A stretch of 64,000 nt of DNA from the NCBI RefSeq assembly GCF_025847205.1, contig NZ_JAOYTH010000009.1:62001-126000 (forward strand), written 5' to 3'. A program made the position numbers and the translations under genes. Shown piece by piece: positions 54,236 to 63,750 of this stretch (position 1 is the first letter of the stretch; each line of letters begins with the position of its first letter). This stretch comes from Pararhizobium sp. YC-54 (GTDB taxonomy: Bacteria > Pseudomonadota > Alphaproteobacteria > Rhizobiales > Rhizobiaceae). The notes under the pieces were generated by a model that had not been told where the DNA came from, did not search any database, and saw only the letters and a program-made list of their open reading frames with translations.

Positions 54236-55396
54236 ATGGATTTCGCACTGACCGAAGAACAGCAGATGATCGTCGATACCGTTCGCGGCTTCGTCGAGAC
54301 CGAAATCTATCCGCATGAAAACGAGGTGGAGAGGACCGGCATCGTGCCGAAGGAGCTCGGCCAGGAGATTGCGCAAAAGTGCAAGGATCTCGGCTTCTTC
54401 GCCTGCAACATGCCTGAAGAGGTCGGCGGCGCCGGTCTCGATCACCAGACCTTCACTCTGGTCGAGCGCGAACTCGGCCGCGGCTCCATGGGCCTTACCG
54501 TGTTCTTCGGCCGCCCCTCGGGCATCCTGATGGCCTGCAATGACGAGCAGCGCGAAAAATACCTGATCCCCGCCGTCAAGGGCGAGAAATTCGATGCGCT
54601 GGCCATGACCGAGCCGGATGCCGGCTCCGACGTGCGCGGCATGAAGTGTTTCGCGCGTCAGGATGGCGACGACTGGATCGTCAACGGCACCAAGCATTTC
54701 ATTTCGCATGCCAATATCGCCGATTTCGTCATCGTCTTCATCGCCACCGGCGAGGAAGAGACGCCGCGCGGCCCGAAGAAAAAGATCACCTGTTTCCTCG
54801 TCGATCGCGGCACGCCGGGCTTTGAAATCCGCAACGGCTATGACTCGGTTTCTCACCGTGGTTACAAGAACTGCATCCTCTCCTTCGACGATTGCCGTCT
54901 GCCCTCCTCCGCCATTCTCGGCGAGGTCCACAAGGGCTTCGACATCGCCAATGACTGGCTCTACGCCACGCGCATTACCGTTGCCGCGACCTGCGTCGGC
55001 CGCGCCCGCCGGGTGTTCGACTACGCCCTGCCCTATGCCGCCGAGCGCAAGCAGTTCGGCAAGCCGATCGGCGCCAACCAGGGCGTTTCCTTCAAGCTCG
55101 CCGATATGATCACCGAGATCGATGCCGCCGATTACCTGACGCTGGCAGCCGCATGGCGGCTCGACCAGAAGCTCCCGGCCAACCGCGAAATCGCGTCGGC
55201 CAAGCTCTATGCCTCGGAAATGCTCGCCCGTGTCACCGATCAGGCGATCCAGATCTATGGCGGCATGGGCCTGATGGACGACCTGCCGCTTGCCCGCTTC
55301 TGGCGCGATGCCCGGGTCGAGCGCATCTGGGACGGCACATCGGAAATCCAGCGGCACATCATCAGCCGCGACCTGCTCCGGCCGCTTGGAGCATGA
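54236..55396 (+). CDS. Acyl-CoA dehydrogenase, probable gamma-butyrobetainyl-CoA dehydrogenase
   Basis: 386 residues with all ACAD blocks: MDFALTEEQQMIVDTVRGF, AMTEPDAGSDVRGM (FAD), QFGKPIGANQGVSFKLADM and YGGMGLMDDLPLARFWRD with the catalytic base region, ending in TSEIQRHIISRDLL. Oxidises an acyl-CoA to the enoyl-CoA, passing electrons to ETF. Beside a CaiD-like hydratase and carnitine enzymes the likely substrate is gamma-butyrobetainyl-CoA (inference). Strong GGAGGA ribosome site. Its stop overlaps or nearly overlaps the synthetase start. Confidence 0.86.
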   Translation: MDFALTEEQQMIVDTVRGFVETEIYPHENEVERTGIVPKELGQEIAQKCKDLGFFACNMPEEVGGAGLDHQTFTLVERELGRGSMGLTVFFGRPSGILMACNDEQREKYLIPAVKGEKFDALAMTEPDAGSDVRGMKCFARQDGDDWIVNGTKHFISHANIADFVIVFIATGEEETPRGPKKKITCFLVDRGTPGFEIRNGYDSVSHRGYKNCILSFDDCRLPSSAILGEVHKGFDIANDWLYATRITVAATCVGRARRVFDYALPYAAERKQFGKPIGANQGVSFKLADMITEIDAADYLTLAAAWRLDQKLPANREIASAKLYASEMLARVTDQAIQIYGGMGLMDDLPLARFWRDARVERIWDGTSEIQRHIISRDLLRPLGA

Positions 55397-55398
55397 GG

Positions 55399-57453
55399 AT
55401 GACCCGTTCCCTCACCCGCCTGATCCGGCCCAGATCCATCGCCGTCTTCGGCGGCAAGGAAGCGCGCCGGGTCATCGAGCAATGCGACAAGATGGGGTTC
55501 ACCGGCGATATCTGGCCGGTGCATCCCAAACAGAACGAAATCCTCGGCCGCCGGTGCTACCGCTCGGTGGCCGAGCTTCCAGGCGCACCCGACGCTTCCT
55601 TCGTCGGCGTCAACCGTCAGCTCACCATCGAGATCATCCGCGATCTGTCTGCCCGCGACGCCGGTGGTGCCATCTGCTACGCATCCGGATTCCGCGAGGC
55701 CGTCAGCGAGCTTGCCGACGGCAACGATCTGCAGGAAGCGCTGGTCACTGCGGCCGGTGACATGCCGATCGTCGGCCCCAATTGCTACGGCTTCATCAAC
55801 GCGCTCGATGGCGCCCTGCTCTGGCCGGACCAGCACGGCATGCGGCGTGTCGAACGCGGCGTCGCGGTTCTCACCCAGTCGTCGAACATTGCCTGCAACA
55901 TCTCCATGCAGATGCGCGGCCTGCCGCTCGCCTATATCATGACGGCGGGAAACCAGGCGCAGACGGGCCTCTCGGAACTTGCCATCGCCGCACTCGAAGA
56001 CCCGCGCGTCACCGCCGTCGGTCTGCATATCGAAGGCTTTGACAGCATCGAGGCACTGCAGCGGCTGGCGGCGCGGGCGCGCGAGTTGAAAAAGCCGGTT
56101 GTCACCCTGAAGGTCGGCAAGTCCGAAGCCGCACAGCTGGCGACGGTCTCCCATACCGCATCGCTCGCGGGCAATGACGCCGTTTCCGGCGCCGTGCTCG
56201 AACGCCTTGGCATCGGCCGCGTCGATACGCTGCCGGAACTGCTGGAAACGCTAAAACTGCTGCACCTCCACCCACCACTCAAAAGCCTCGACATCTCCTC
56301 GATGAGCTGCTCCGGCGGCGAGGCTTCGCTGATGGCCGACGCCGGTGTGAAGCGGAAGACCGTGTTCCGGGCACTGAAGGGCGCGCAGCGCCAGCCCTTG
56401 CGCGAAAGCCTCGGCGAGATGGTCACCATCGCCAACCCGCTCGACTACCACACCTTCGTCTGGGGCAATCTGGAGAAGCAGACGACGGCGTTTACGGCGA
56501 TGATGAAGGGCGATTATGCGCTCAACCTCGTCGTGCTTGATTTCCCTCGCCAGGACCGTTGCGACGCTGCCGACTGGAACACCACCTGCGAGGCCGTCAT
56601 CGCCTCGGCCAAGGCGACCGACGCCGTCGCGGGTATCGTCGCCAGCCTCGGCGAAAACATGCCGGAAGACACCGCGCTGTCGCTGATGGCCGCTGGTGTC
56701 GTTGCCTTCTCCGGTATCGACGAAGCGCTGGCCGCCGCCGAAATTTCGGCCGGCATCGGCGCCATCTGGGCAAAACCGGCTCCGGCACCGCTCCTGTCCG
56801 CACAGTCGGAAGGCGGAGAAATCGTTGTGATCAGCGAGAGCGAGGCAAAAGCCGAACTGGCAAAATTCGGCCTCGTGGTACCGGCAGGCAGGGCTGCGTC
56901 CACGACAGATGAAGCCGCCGACGCCGCCGAAACGCTGGGCTTTCCGGTGGTGCTCAAGGGCCTCGGCGTCGCCCACAAGACCGAAGCCGGCGCCGTCAAG
57001 CTCAACCTTGCCGACCGGCAGTCGGTTCTTGACGCGGCAGAGGCCATGAAAAGCGTCGCGTCCGGCTATCTGGTCGAAAAAATGATCGCAAAACCCGTCG
57101 CTGAAATCATCGTCGGCGCGCTCCGCGATCCCGTCGCCGGGCTGGTGCTGACCATCGGCGCCGGCGGCATTCTGGTGGAATTGCTGGACGATTCGGCGAT
57201 TTTGACCCTTCCGACGACGCCTGAGGCTATCAGCGAGGCCATTTCCGGTCTGAAAATCAGAAAACTGCTCGACGGCTATCGCGGCGGCCCAAAAGGCGAC
57301 ATTCAAGCGCTTACCGCCGCTGTCGCTGCCGTGGCATCCTATGTCGCTGCAAACGCTTCAAAGCTCGAAGAACTCGATATCAATCCTATCATGGTGTTGC
57401 CGCAAGGGTCTGGAACCGTTGCGGCCGATGCCCTGATCCGTCGAAGGAAATAA
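55399..57453 (+). CDS. NDP-forming acyl-CoA synthetase (single-chain alpha-beta)
   Basis: 684 residues. N-terminal CoA-binding domain (SIAVFGGKEARRVIEQCDKM), succinyl-CoA-ligase-like region with the phospho-His segment VSHTASLAGNDA, and a C-terminal ATP-grasp domain (ESEAKAELAKFGLVVPAGRA then GFPVVLKGLGVAHKTEAGAV). Activates a carboxylic acid with CoA, reversibly. Its neighbours suggest gamma-butyrobetaine or crotonobetaine. ATG 55399 (GGAG 8 nt upstream) is preferred to ATG 55393, which overlaps the previous stop. Confidence 0.85.
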   Translation: MTRSLTRLIRPRSIAVFGGKEARRVIEQCDKMGFTGDIWPVHPKQNEILGRRCYRSVAELPGAPDASFVGVNRQLTIEIIRDLSARDAGGAICYASGFREAVSELADGNDLQEALVTAAGDMPIVGPNCYGFINALDGALLWPDQHGMRRVERGVAVLTQSSNIACNISMQMRGLPLAYIMTAGNQAQTGLSELAIAALEDPRVTAVGLHIEGFDSIEALQRLAARARELKKPVVTLKVGKSEAAQLATVSHTASLAGNDAVSGAVLERLGIGRVDTLPELLETLKLLHLHPPLKSLDISSMSCSGGEASLMADAGVKRKTVFRALKGAQRQPLRESLGEMVTIANPLDYHTFVWGNLEKQTTAFTAMMKGDYALNLVVLDFPRQDRCDAADWNTTCEAVIASAKATDAVAGIVASLGENMPEDTALSLMAAGVVAFSGIDEALAAAEISAGIGAIWAKPAPAPLLSAQSEGGEIVVISESEAKAELAKFGLVVPAGRAASTTDEAADAAETLGFPVVLKGLGVAHKTEAGAVKLNLADRQSVLDAAEAMKSVASGYLVEKMIAKPVAEIIVGALRDPVAGLVLTIGAGGILVELLDDSAILTLPTTPEAISEAISGLKIRKLLDGYRGGPKGDIQALTAAVAAVASYVAANASKLEELDINPIMVLPQGSGTVAADALIRRRK

Positions 57454-57458
57454 CGCCT

Positions 57459-58241
57459 ATGACCGGACCTATCAGAACGCGCCGCGAAGGCGGCATTCTC
57501 GAAGTCACCATCGATCGGCCGAAGGCCAATGCGATCGATCTGGTGACCAGCCGCATCATGGGTGAAATCTTTGCCGATTTTCGCGATGACGAAACGTTGC
57601 GCGTCGCAATCATTACCGGCGCCGGTGAAAAATTCTTCTGTCCGGGATGGGATCTGAAGGCGGCCGCAGGCGGCGACGCGGTCGATGGCGACTACGGCAT
57701 CGGCGGCTTCGGCGGCATGCAGGAACTGCGCGATCTCAACAAGCCGGTCATCGCCGCCATCAACGGCATCTGCTGCGGCGGCGGCCTGGAAATCGCCCTG
57801 TCGACCGACATGATCCTTGCTGCCGAACACGCGACCTTCGCCCTGCCGGAAATCCGCTCGGGCACGGTCGCCGATGCCGCCTCGATCAAGCTGCCAAAGC
57901 GCATCCCTTACCACATTGCCATGGACATGCTGTTCACCGGCCGCTGGCTGGATGCGGCTGAGGCGCACCGCTGGGGCTTCGTCAACGAGATCTTGCCCGC
58001 CGACAAGCTGATGGAGCGCGCCTGGGCGCTCGCCCGCCTGCTCGAAAGCGGCCCGCCGCTGGTCTACGCCGCGATCAAGGAAGTGGTCCGCGCTGCCGAA
58101 GGCGAGGATTTCCAGACGACGATGAACAAGATCACCAAGCGCCAGTTCAAGACGGTCGATATCCTCTATTCGAGCGACGACCAGCTGGAAGGCGCGCGGG
58201 CGTTTTCGGAAAAACGCGACCCGGTCTGGAAGGGAAAGTAG
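57459..58241 (+). CDS. Enoyl-CoA hydratase/isomerase, CaiD-like (crotonobetainyl-CoA hydratase)
   Basis: 260 residues. Crotonase fold: ITGAGEKFFCPGWDLKAAAG (oxyanion region), NGICCGGGLEIALSTDMIL and EIRSGTVADAASIKLPKRIP, with Glu of the catalytic pair in the usual place. CaiD hydrates crotonobetainyl-CoA to carnitinyl-CoA, linking this set to the carnitine dehydrogenase. Last of five same-strand genes; starts 5 nt after the synthetase. Confidence 0.83.
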   Translation: MTGPIRTRREGGILEVTIDRPKANAIDLVTSRIMGEIFADFRDDETLRVAIITGAGEKFFCPGWDLKAAAGGDAVDGDYGIGGFGGMQELRDLNKPVIAAINGICCGGGLEIALSTDMILAAEHATFALPEIRSGTVADAASIKLPKRIPYHIAMDMLFTGRWLDAAEAHRWGFVNEILPADKLMERAWALARLLESGPPLVYAAIKEVVRAAEGEDFQTTMNKITKRQFKTVDILYSSDDQLEGARAFSEKRDPVWKGK

Positions 58242-58548
58242 CTGCCGGGCAGCGCGTGACGGCAAGGGGCAACACGATTTTCTGCGCCTTGTCACCATAA
58301 GCCAGATTTATGATAACTGCGAAATTTTTATGTGAATACAGAGGCTCACTCTGAAGATACCATGATTTTTAACGGGTTTTTCGGAATCGGAGCACCCATT
58401 TCATGAAAGGCTCGATCGCGGCAAACCAAACCGCAAAAGTGACTGGCCTACCTGCCCTCGGGCAGGCATTCTAGCAACACCCCGATCAATCATGATCGAA
58501 AACAAGAATCAAAAACGGCGAAAAGCCATCAACATAGGGAACAGGGGA
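58242..58548 (+). other. Intergenic region before the dipeptide-type ABC operon
   Basis: About 307 bases without a gene. AT-rich at 58310-58390, probable promoter. A CCTGCCC/GGGCAGG hairpin at 58450-58466 precedes the start without a T run. Confidence 0.45.
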
Positions 58549-60138
58549 ATGAGCGATTACAAGAACTACCTCGCCAATCAGGTAATGATCGGCAAGATGA
58601 ACCGCCGCGAATTCATGGGCCGGACCTTGGCCGCAGGCGTCGCGCTGTCGAGCGCAAGCACGCTGTTTGCAACCAGCGCCTCGGCGCAGGAGCCGAAAAA
58701 GGGCGGGCACCTGAAACTCGGCCTCGAAGGCGGCTCGGCCACCGACGCGCTCGATCCGGCCAAGGCACTGTCGCAGGTGCTCTTCGTCGTCGGCCGCAAC
58801 TGGGGCGACATGCTGGTCGAATCCGACCCGCTGACGGGCGCCGCCGTGCCGGCACTTGCCGAAAGCTGGGAGCCCTCGCCGGATGCTGCCGTCTGGACAT
58901 TCAAGATCCGCAAGGGCGTGCAGTTCCACGACGGCAAGGAACTGACTATCGACGACGTGGTCAAGACCCTGCAGCGCCACACCGACGAGAAGTCGGAATC
59001 GGGTGCGCTTGGCGTCATGAAGTCGATCAAGACGATCGAGGACAAGGGCGGCGATCTCGTCCTGACACTGACGGAGGGCAATGCCGACCTGCCGCTGCTT
59101 CTGTCCGACTACCACCTGATCATCCAGCCGGGTGGCGGCTACGAGAACCCTAACGCGGCGATCGGCACCGGCCCCTACAAGCTGACCAGTTTTGAAGCCG
59201 GCGTGCGCGCCACCTTCGAGAAAAACCCGAACGACTGGAATCCGAACCGCGGTTACGTCGATAGCGTTGAAATCATCAATATGAACGACGCAACGGCCCG
59301 CATCGCCGCGCTTTCCTCCGGCCAGGTTCACTACATCAACCGCGTCGATCCGAAGACCGTAGCACTCCTGAAACGTGCGCCGACCGTCGAGATTCTCTCG
59401 ACCTCCGGCCGCGGCCACTACGTTTTCATCATGCATTGCAATACCGCGCCGTTCGACAACAACGACCTGCGCATGGCGTTGAAATACTCGATGGACCGCG
59501 AGAACATGGTGCAGACCATCCTCGGCGGCTACGGCAAGGTCGGCAACGACTTCCCGATCAACTCGACCTACGCTCTCTTCCCGGAAGGCATCGAGCAGCG
59601 CGCCTACGATCCGGACAAGGCGGCCTTCCACTACAAGAAGTCCGGCCATAGCGGTCCGGTCCTGCTGCGCACGTCCGATGTCGCCTTCCCTGGCGCCGTC
59701 GATGCGGCGGTCCTCTATCAGGAAAGCGCCAAGAAGGCGGGCATCGAGATCGAAGTGAAGCGCGAGCCAGGCGACGGCTACTGGTCGAACGTCTGGAACG
59801 CCCAACCGTTCTCGACATCCTACTGGGGCGGCCGCCCGACCCAGGACCAGATGTACTCGACGGCTTACCTTTCGACCGCCGACTGGAACGACACGCGCTT
59901 CCTGCGTCCCGATTTCGACAAGGTGCTGCTTGAAGCCCGCTCGGAGCTGGATGAAACCAAGCGCAAGGAAATGTACCGCTCGATGGCCATGATGGTCCGC
60001 GACGAAGGCGGCCTGATCCTGCCGATGTTCAACGACTTCGTGAATGCCTCCACCAAGCAGGTGAAGGGCTACGTCCACGACATCGGCAACGACATGTCGA
60101 ACGGTTACGTCGCAACCCGCGTCTGGCTCGACGCCTGA
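58549..60138 (+). CDS. Peptide/nickel-type ABC substrate-binding protein (SBP_bac_5), Tat-exported
   Basis: 529 residues. A twin-arginine signal (MNRREFMGRTLAAGVALSS, residues 17-35) ends near SASAQ. Then SBP_bac_5 blocks: ALSQVLFVVGRNWGDMLVE, WTFKIRKGVQFHDGKELTID and GTGPYKL. The ligand could be a dipeptide or a betaine-like molecule; it lies directly after the carnitine set. ATG 58549 with AGGGGA upstream. Confidence 0.88.
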   Translation: MSDYKNYLANQVMIGKMNRREFMGRTLAAGVALSSASTLFATSASAQEPKKGGHLKLGLEGGSATDALDPAKALSQVLFVVGRNWGDMLVESDPLTGAAVPALAESWEPSPDAAVWTFKIRKGVQFHDGKELTIDDVVKTLQRHTDEKSESGALGVMKSIKTIEDKGGDLVLTLTEGNADLPLLLSDYHLIIQPGGGYENPNAAIGTGPYKLTSFEAGVRATFEKNPNDWNPNRGYVDSVEIINMNDATARIAALSSGQVHYINRVDPKTVALLKRAPTVEILSTSGRGHYVFIMHCNTAPFDNNDLRMALKYSMDRENMVQTILGGYGKVGNDFPINSTYALFPEGIEQRAYDPDKAAFHYKKSGHSGPVLLRTSDVAFPGAVDAAVLYQESAKKAGIEIEVKREPGDGYWSNVWNAQPFSTSYWGGRPTQDQMYSTAYLSTADWNDTRFLRPDFDKVLLEARSELDETKRKEMYRSMAMMVRDEGGLILPMFNDFVNASTKQVKGYVHDIGNDMSNGYVATRVWLDA

Positions 60139-61247
60139 TGACGGGCAGCGGACCGAACAAGGGTCCGGCGTTGACGACGGGTCCGGCTGCGGGGGGCGAA
60201 AGCCTCTCGCAATCCGCTCCCGTTTCCGGAACGATGGTGACGCCCCCGGCGGGCGTCGTCACCGGTACGTTCTGGCGCCGTTTCACCCTGCGCCGTCCTT
60301 TGGCGGCCCTCATCGTCCAGCGTCTGGGTTTAAGCGTTGGCCTGCTCTTTGCCGTGTCGCTGATGATCTTCGGCGGCGTGGAAGCCCTGCCCGGCGATTT
60401 CGCCACCACCTATCTTGGCCAGTCGGCAACGCCGCAGGCGGTGGAAAACATCCGCAAGGACCTTGGCCTCGACCGGCCGCTGACCGAGCGCTACGTCACT
60501 TGGCTGGGTGGTGCGGTGAAGGGTGATTTCGGCACGTCCTGGGCCAGCAAGAATTCCGTCAGCGAGCAGATCGGCAAACGGCTTGGCAATTCGCTGTTCC
60601 TGGCTTTCTTCGCCGCTATCGTCTCCATCCCGCTGGCCGTCGCGCTTGGCATGCTCTCCGTGCAGTACCGAAACCGGTTGCCGGACAAGATCATCAACGT
60701 TGTCTCCCTGGCTGCCATCTCGCTGCCCGAGTTCTTCGTCGGTTATCTGCTGATCCTGTTCTTCGCCGTCCAGCTGGGCGTGGCGACTTTCCCCGCCACC
60801 GTCTACGACAGCATGGGCTTTGGCGAGCGGCTCTCGGCCATCGCGCTGCCGGTCGCAACGCTGGTGCTGGTCGTCCTCGCCCATATGATGCGTATGACCC
60901 GTGCGGCGATCCTCAACGTCATGGCGTCTGCCTATGTCGAGACGGCAGAACTCAAGGGCCTCAGCGCCTTCCGTATCATTGCAAGGCACGCCGCTCCCAA
61001 CGCCGTCGCCCCGGTCATCAACGTCATCGCGCTCAATCTCGCCTACCTCGTCGTCGGCGTCGTCGTCGTGGAAGTGGTGTTCGTCTATCCGGGCATGGGC
61101 CAGTACATGGTCGATGCCGTCACGGTGCGCGACATGCCGGTGGTGCAGGCCTGCGGCCTGATCTTTGCCGCCTTCTACATTTTCCTCAACATGGCCGCGG
61201 ATATTCTCGCCATCCTCGCCAATCCGAGATTGAGGCATCCACGATGA
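60138..61247 (+). CDS. Dipeptide/oligopeptide-type ABC permease (OppB/DppB)
   Basis: 369 residues. Six predicted helices after an extended Gly/Pro/Ser-rich N-terminus of about 50 residues, longer than usual for DppB. ALPGDFATTYLGQSA and YVETAELKGLSAFRIIARHA (EAA loop) are typical. Starts on the TGATG overlap with the binding-protein gene. The long N-terminus could be trimmed if translation begins later, but no ribosome site favours that. Confidence 0.87.
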   Translation: MTGSGPNKGPALTTGPAAGGESLSQSAPVSGTMVTPPAGVVTGTFWRRFTLRRPLAALIVQRLGLSVGLLFAVSLMIFGGVEALPGDFATTYLGQSATPQAVENIRKDLGLDRPLTERYVTWLGGAVKGDFGTSWASKNSVSEQIGKRLGNSLFLAFFAAIVSIPLAVALGMLSVQYRNRLPDKIINVVSLAAISLPEFFVGYLLILFFAVQLGVATFPATVYDSMGFGERLSAIALPVATLVLVVLAHMMRMTRAAILNVMASAYVETAELKGLSAFRIIARHAAPNAVAPVINVIALNLAYLVVGVVVVEVVFVYPGMGQYMVDAVTVRDMPVVQACGLIFAAFYIFLNMAADILAILANPRLRHPR

Positions 61248-62071
61248 GATTGAGCTCCATCCCCTTGAGTGCCTGGATCGGCATCGCCGGTATCGTCCTT
61301 GCCCTGTTCTGCGCCATCTTCGCGCCCTGGATCGCGCCCTTCGGCGAACGCGACGTCGTCGGCGACATCTGGCTGCCGATGGGCGGCGACTTCCTGCTCG
61401 GCACCGACAATCTCGGCCGGGACCTTTTGTCCCGCCTGATCTTCGGAGCGAGGACGACGATCTTCGTCGCCCTTGCCGCAACGGTCATATCCTTCTCGCT
61501 CGGCATGCTCTTGTCGTTCACGGCGGCCGTCACCGGCGGGCTCATCGACCAGCTGTTCTCGCGGTTCAACGACCTGATGATGGCAATCCCGACGCTGATC
61601 TTCGCCCTCGTCGTGCTCGCCGTCCTGCCGCAGCAGCTCTGGATCCTGATCCTGGTCATGGCGATCCTCGACAGTACCCGCGTCTTCCGCATCGGCCGCG
61701 CAGTCGCGCTTGATGTCGCGGTGATGGAATTCGTCGAGGCGGCGCGCCTGCGCGGCGAAGGCACGCGCTGGATCATCTTTCGGGAAATCCTGCCCAATAC
61801 CCTCTCACCGCTTCTGGCCGAATTCGGCCTGCGCTTCGCCTTCTCCATCCTGTTCCTCTCCACCCTCTCCTTCCTCGGCCTCGGCATCCAGCCGCCGGCC
61901 GCCGACTGGGGCGGCATGGTCAAGGACAACAAGGACGGCATCATCTTCGGCATCTCGGCGGCCCTCGTTCCGGGCGGCGCGATCGCCGGCCTTGCGATCT
62001 GCGTCAACCTCGTCGTCGACTGGCTGATGAAGCGAACCTCGAGCCTCAAGGGAGGGCGCGGCGATGCCTGA
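61244..62071 (+). CDS. Dipeptide/oligopeptide-type ABC permease (OppC/DppC)
   Basis: 275 residues, six predicted helices, EAA loop EFVEAARLRGEGTRWIIFRE, and GTDNLGRDLLSRLIFGARTT near residue 47, the family signature. Overlaps the first permease by 4 nt (ATGA) and the ATPase gene by 8 nt. Confidence 0.88.
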   Translation: MRLSSIPLSAWIGIAGIVLALFCAIFAPWIAPFGERDVVGDIWLPMGGDFLLGTDNLGRDLLSRLIFGARTTIFVALAATVISFSLGMLLSFTAAVTGGLIDQLFSRFNDLMMAIPTLIFALVVLAVLPQQLWILILVMAILDSTRVFRIGRAVALDVAVMEFVEAARLRGEGTRWIIFREILPNTLSPLLAEFGLRFAFSILFLSTLSFLGLGIQPPAADWGGMVKDNKDGIIFGISAALVPGGAIAGLAICVNLVVDWLMKRTSSLKGGRGDA

Positions 62072-63695
62072 TCTGCTTTCTGTCAAGAACCTGAAGATCG
62101 AGGCCACCAGCTATCCGCCGGGTGAGCCGCCGAAAACGGTAACGCTGGTCGAAAACGTTTCCTTCGATGTCCAGAAGGGCAAGGTGCTTGGCCTGATCGG
62201 CGAATCCGGCGCCGGCAAATCCACGATCGGTCTCTCTGCCCTTGCCTATGGCCGTGGCGGCGCATCGATCACCGGCGGTGAAGTCCTGCTCAACGGCAAG
62301 GATATCCTGACGCTCGGCCGTGACGGTGTGCGCACCATCCGCGGCTGCAAGGTCTGCTATGTCGCCCAGTCTGCGGCAGCCGCCTTCAACCCAGCCCACA
62401 AGCTCGGCGAACAGGTGATCGAGGCGTCCTTGCGCCACAAGATCATGAGCCGGGCGGATGCGGAAAAGCGGGCGCTCTACCTCTTCAAGGTGCTTGGACT
62501 ACCGAGCCCTGAAACGTTCGGTGATCGCTTTCCCCATCAAGTCTCCGGCGGCCAGTTGCAGCGCGCCATGACAGCCATGGCGCTCTGCCCCAATCCCGAA
62601 CTGATCGTCTTCGACGAGCCGACGACCGCGCTTGATGTCACCACGCAGATCGACGTTCTGGCGGCGATCAAGCACGCGATCGAGGAAACGCATACCGCAG
62701 CGCTCTACATTACCCATGATCTTGCCGTGGTTGCCCAGATTTCCGACGACATCATGGTGCTGCGTCACGGCAAGACCGTGGAATATGGAACAACCAGGCA
62801 GATCATAGAGGCTCCGAAGGAGGACTATACAAGGGCACTGGTCAGTGTGCGCCAGACCAAGCGCGAGGAAGCCCGCGACCAGAGCAACACGCTCCTGAAG
62901 ATCGACCATGTCAGTGCCGGTTACGCCAATGGCTTCAAGGTGCTGCACGATGTGTCCATGCACCTGCCCAAGGGCCAGACGCTGGCGATCGTCGGCGAAA
63001 GCGGTTCCGGCAAGTCGACGCTGGCCCGCGTCATCACCGGTCTTCTGCCGCCATCGGAAGGCACAATCACTTTCGACGGCAAGGTGCTTCCAAAAGCTCT
63101 GAGCGGGCGCAGCAAGGAGGAATTGCGCCGCGTTCAGATGATCTACCAGATGGCCGATACCGCGATGAACCCGCGTCAGACGGTGCGCGACATCATCGGC
63201 CGGCCGATCTCCTTCTACTATGGCCTGCATGGAGCCAGGAAGACGGAGCGGGTCAAACAGCTGCTCGACCAGATCGAGATGGGCGACCGTTTCCTCGATC
63301 GCTACCCGGCCGAACTGTCGGGCGGCCAGAAGCAGCGCGTGGCGATCGCGCGCGCGCTCGCGGCCAAGCCGGAACTGATCCTCTGCGACGAGCCGACCTC
63401 GGCGCTCGACCCGCTGGTGGCCGAGGGCATCCTGAATCTGCTTCTGAAGCTTCAGGAGGAAACCGCTGTTTCCTATGTCTTTATCACCCACGACATCGCC
63501 ATCGTCCGGGCGATTGCCGATAGTGTCGCCGTCATGCATCGCGGCAAGCTGGTGCGCTTCGGGCCCAAGTCCAAGGTGCTCTCGCCACCTTTCGACGATT
63601 ATACCGACCTGCTCTTGAAGTCGGTTCCGGAAATGGAAATCGGCTGGCTGGAAAAGGTGCTCGCGACCCGGCGGATGGAAAGCGCCGGAAATTGA
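62064..63695 (+). CDS. Fused ABC ATPase (OppD-OppF in one chain)
   Basis: 543 residues with two ABC domains. Walker A GESGAGKST (about 48) and GESGSGKST (about 316), signatures VSGGQLQRAMT and LSGGQKQRVAIARALA, Walker B LIVFDEPTTALD and LILCDEPTSALD, with OPP C-terminal regions after each. Both halves normally separate proteins. Energises the 58549-62071 importer. Confidence 0.91.
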   Translation: MPDLLSVKNLKIEATSYPPGEPPKTVTLVENVSFDVQKGKVLGLIGESGAGKSTIGLSALAYGRGGASITGGEVLLNGKDILTLGRDGVRTIRGCKVCYVAQSAAAAFNPAHKLGEQVIEASLRHKIMSRADAEKRALYLFKVLGLPSPETFGDRFPHQVSGGQLQRAMTAMALCPNPELIVFDEPTTALDVTTQIDVLAAIKHAIEETHTAALYITHDLAVVAQISDDIMVLRHGKTVEYGTTRQIIEAPKEDYTRALVSVRQTKREEARDQSNTLLKIDHVSAGYANGFKVLHDVSMHLPKGQTLAIVGESGSGKSTLARVITGLLPPSEGTITFDGKVLPKALSGRSKEELRRVQMIYQMADTAMNPRQTVRDIIGRPISFYYGLHGARKTERVKQLLDQIEMGDRFLDRYPAELSGGQKQRVAIARALAAKPELILCDEPTSALDPLVAEGILNLLLKLQEETAVSYVFITHDIAIVRAIADSVAVMHRGKLVRFGPKSKVLSPPFDDYTDLLLKSVPEMEIGWLEKVLATRRMESAGN

Positions 63696-63717
63696 CGATG
63701 AGCCGTGGGAAGCCTAA

Positions 63718-63736
63718 TATGACCACTATGGTCATA
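63718..63736. promoter_or_regulatory. Palindromic operator of the Phd/YefM-type antitoxin gene
   Basis: TATGACC - ACTAT - GGTCATA, perfect 7-bp arms, 14 nt upstream of the GTG start. A typical autorepression site for toxin-antitoxin loci. Confidence 0.7.
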
Positions 63737-63750
63737 CTCTGGAGGTTTCA

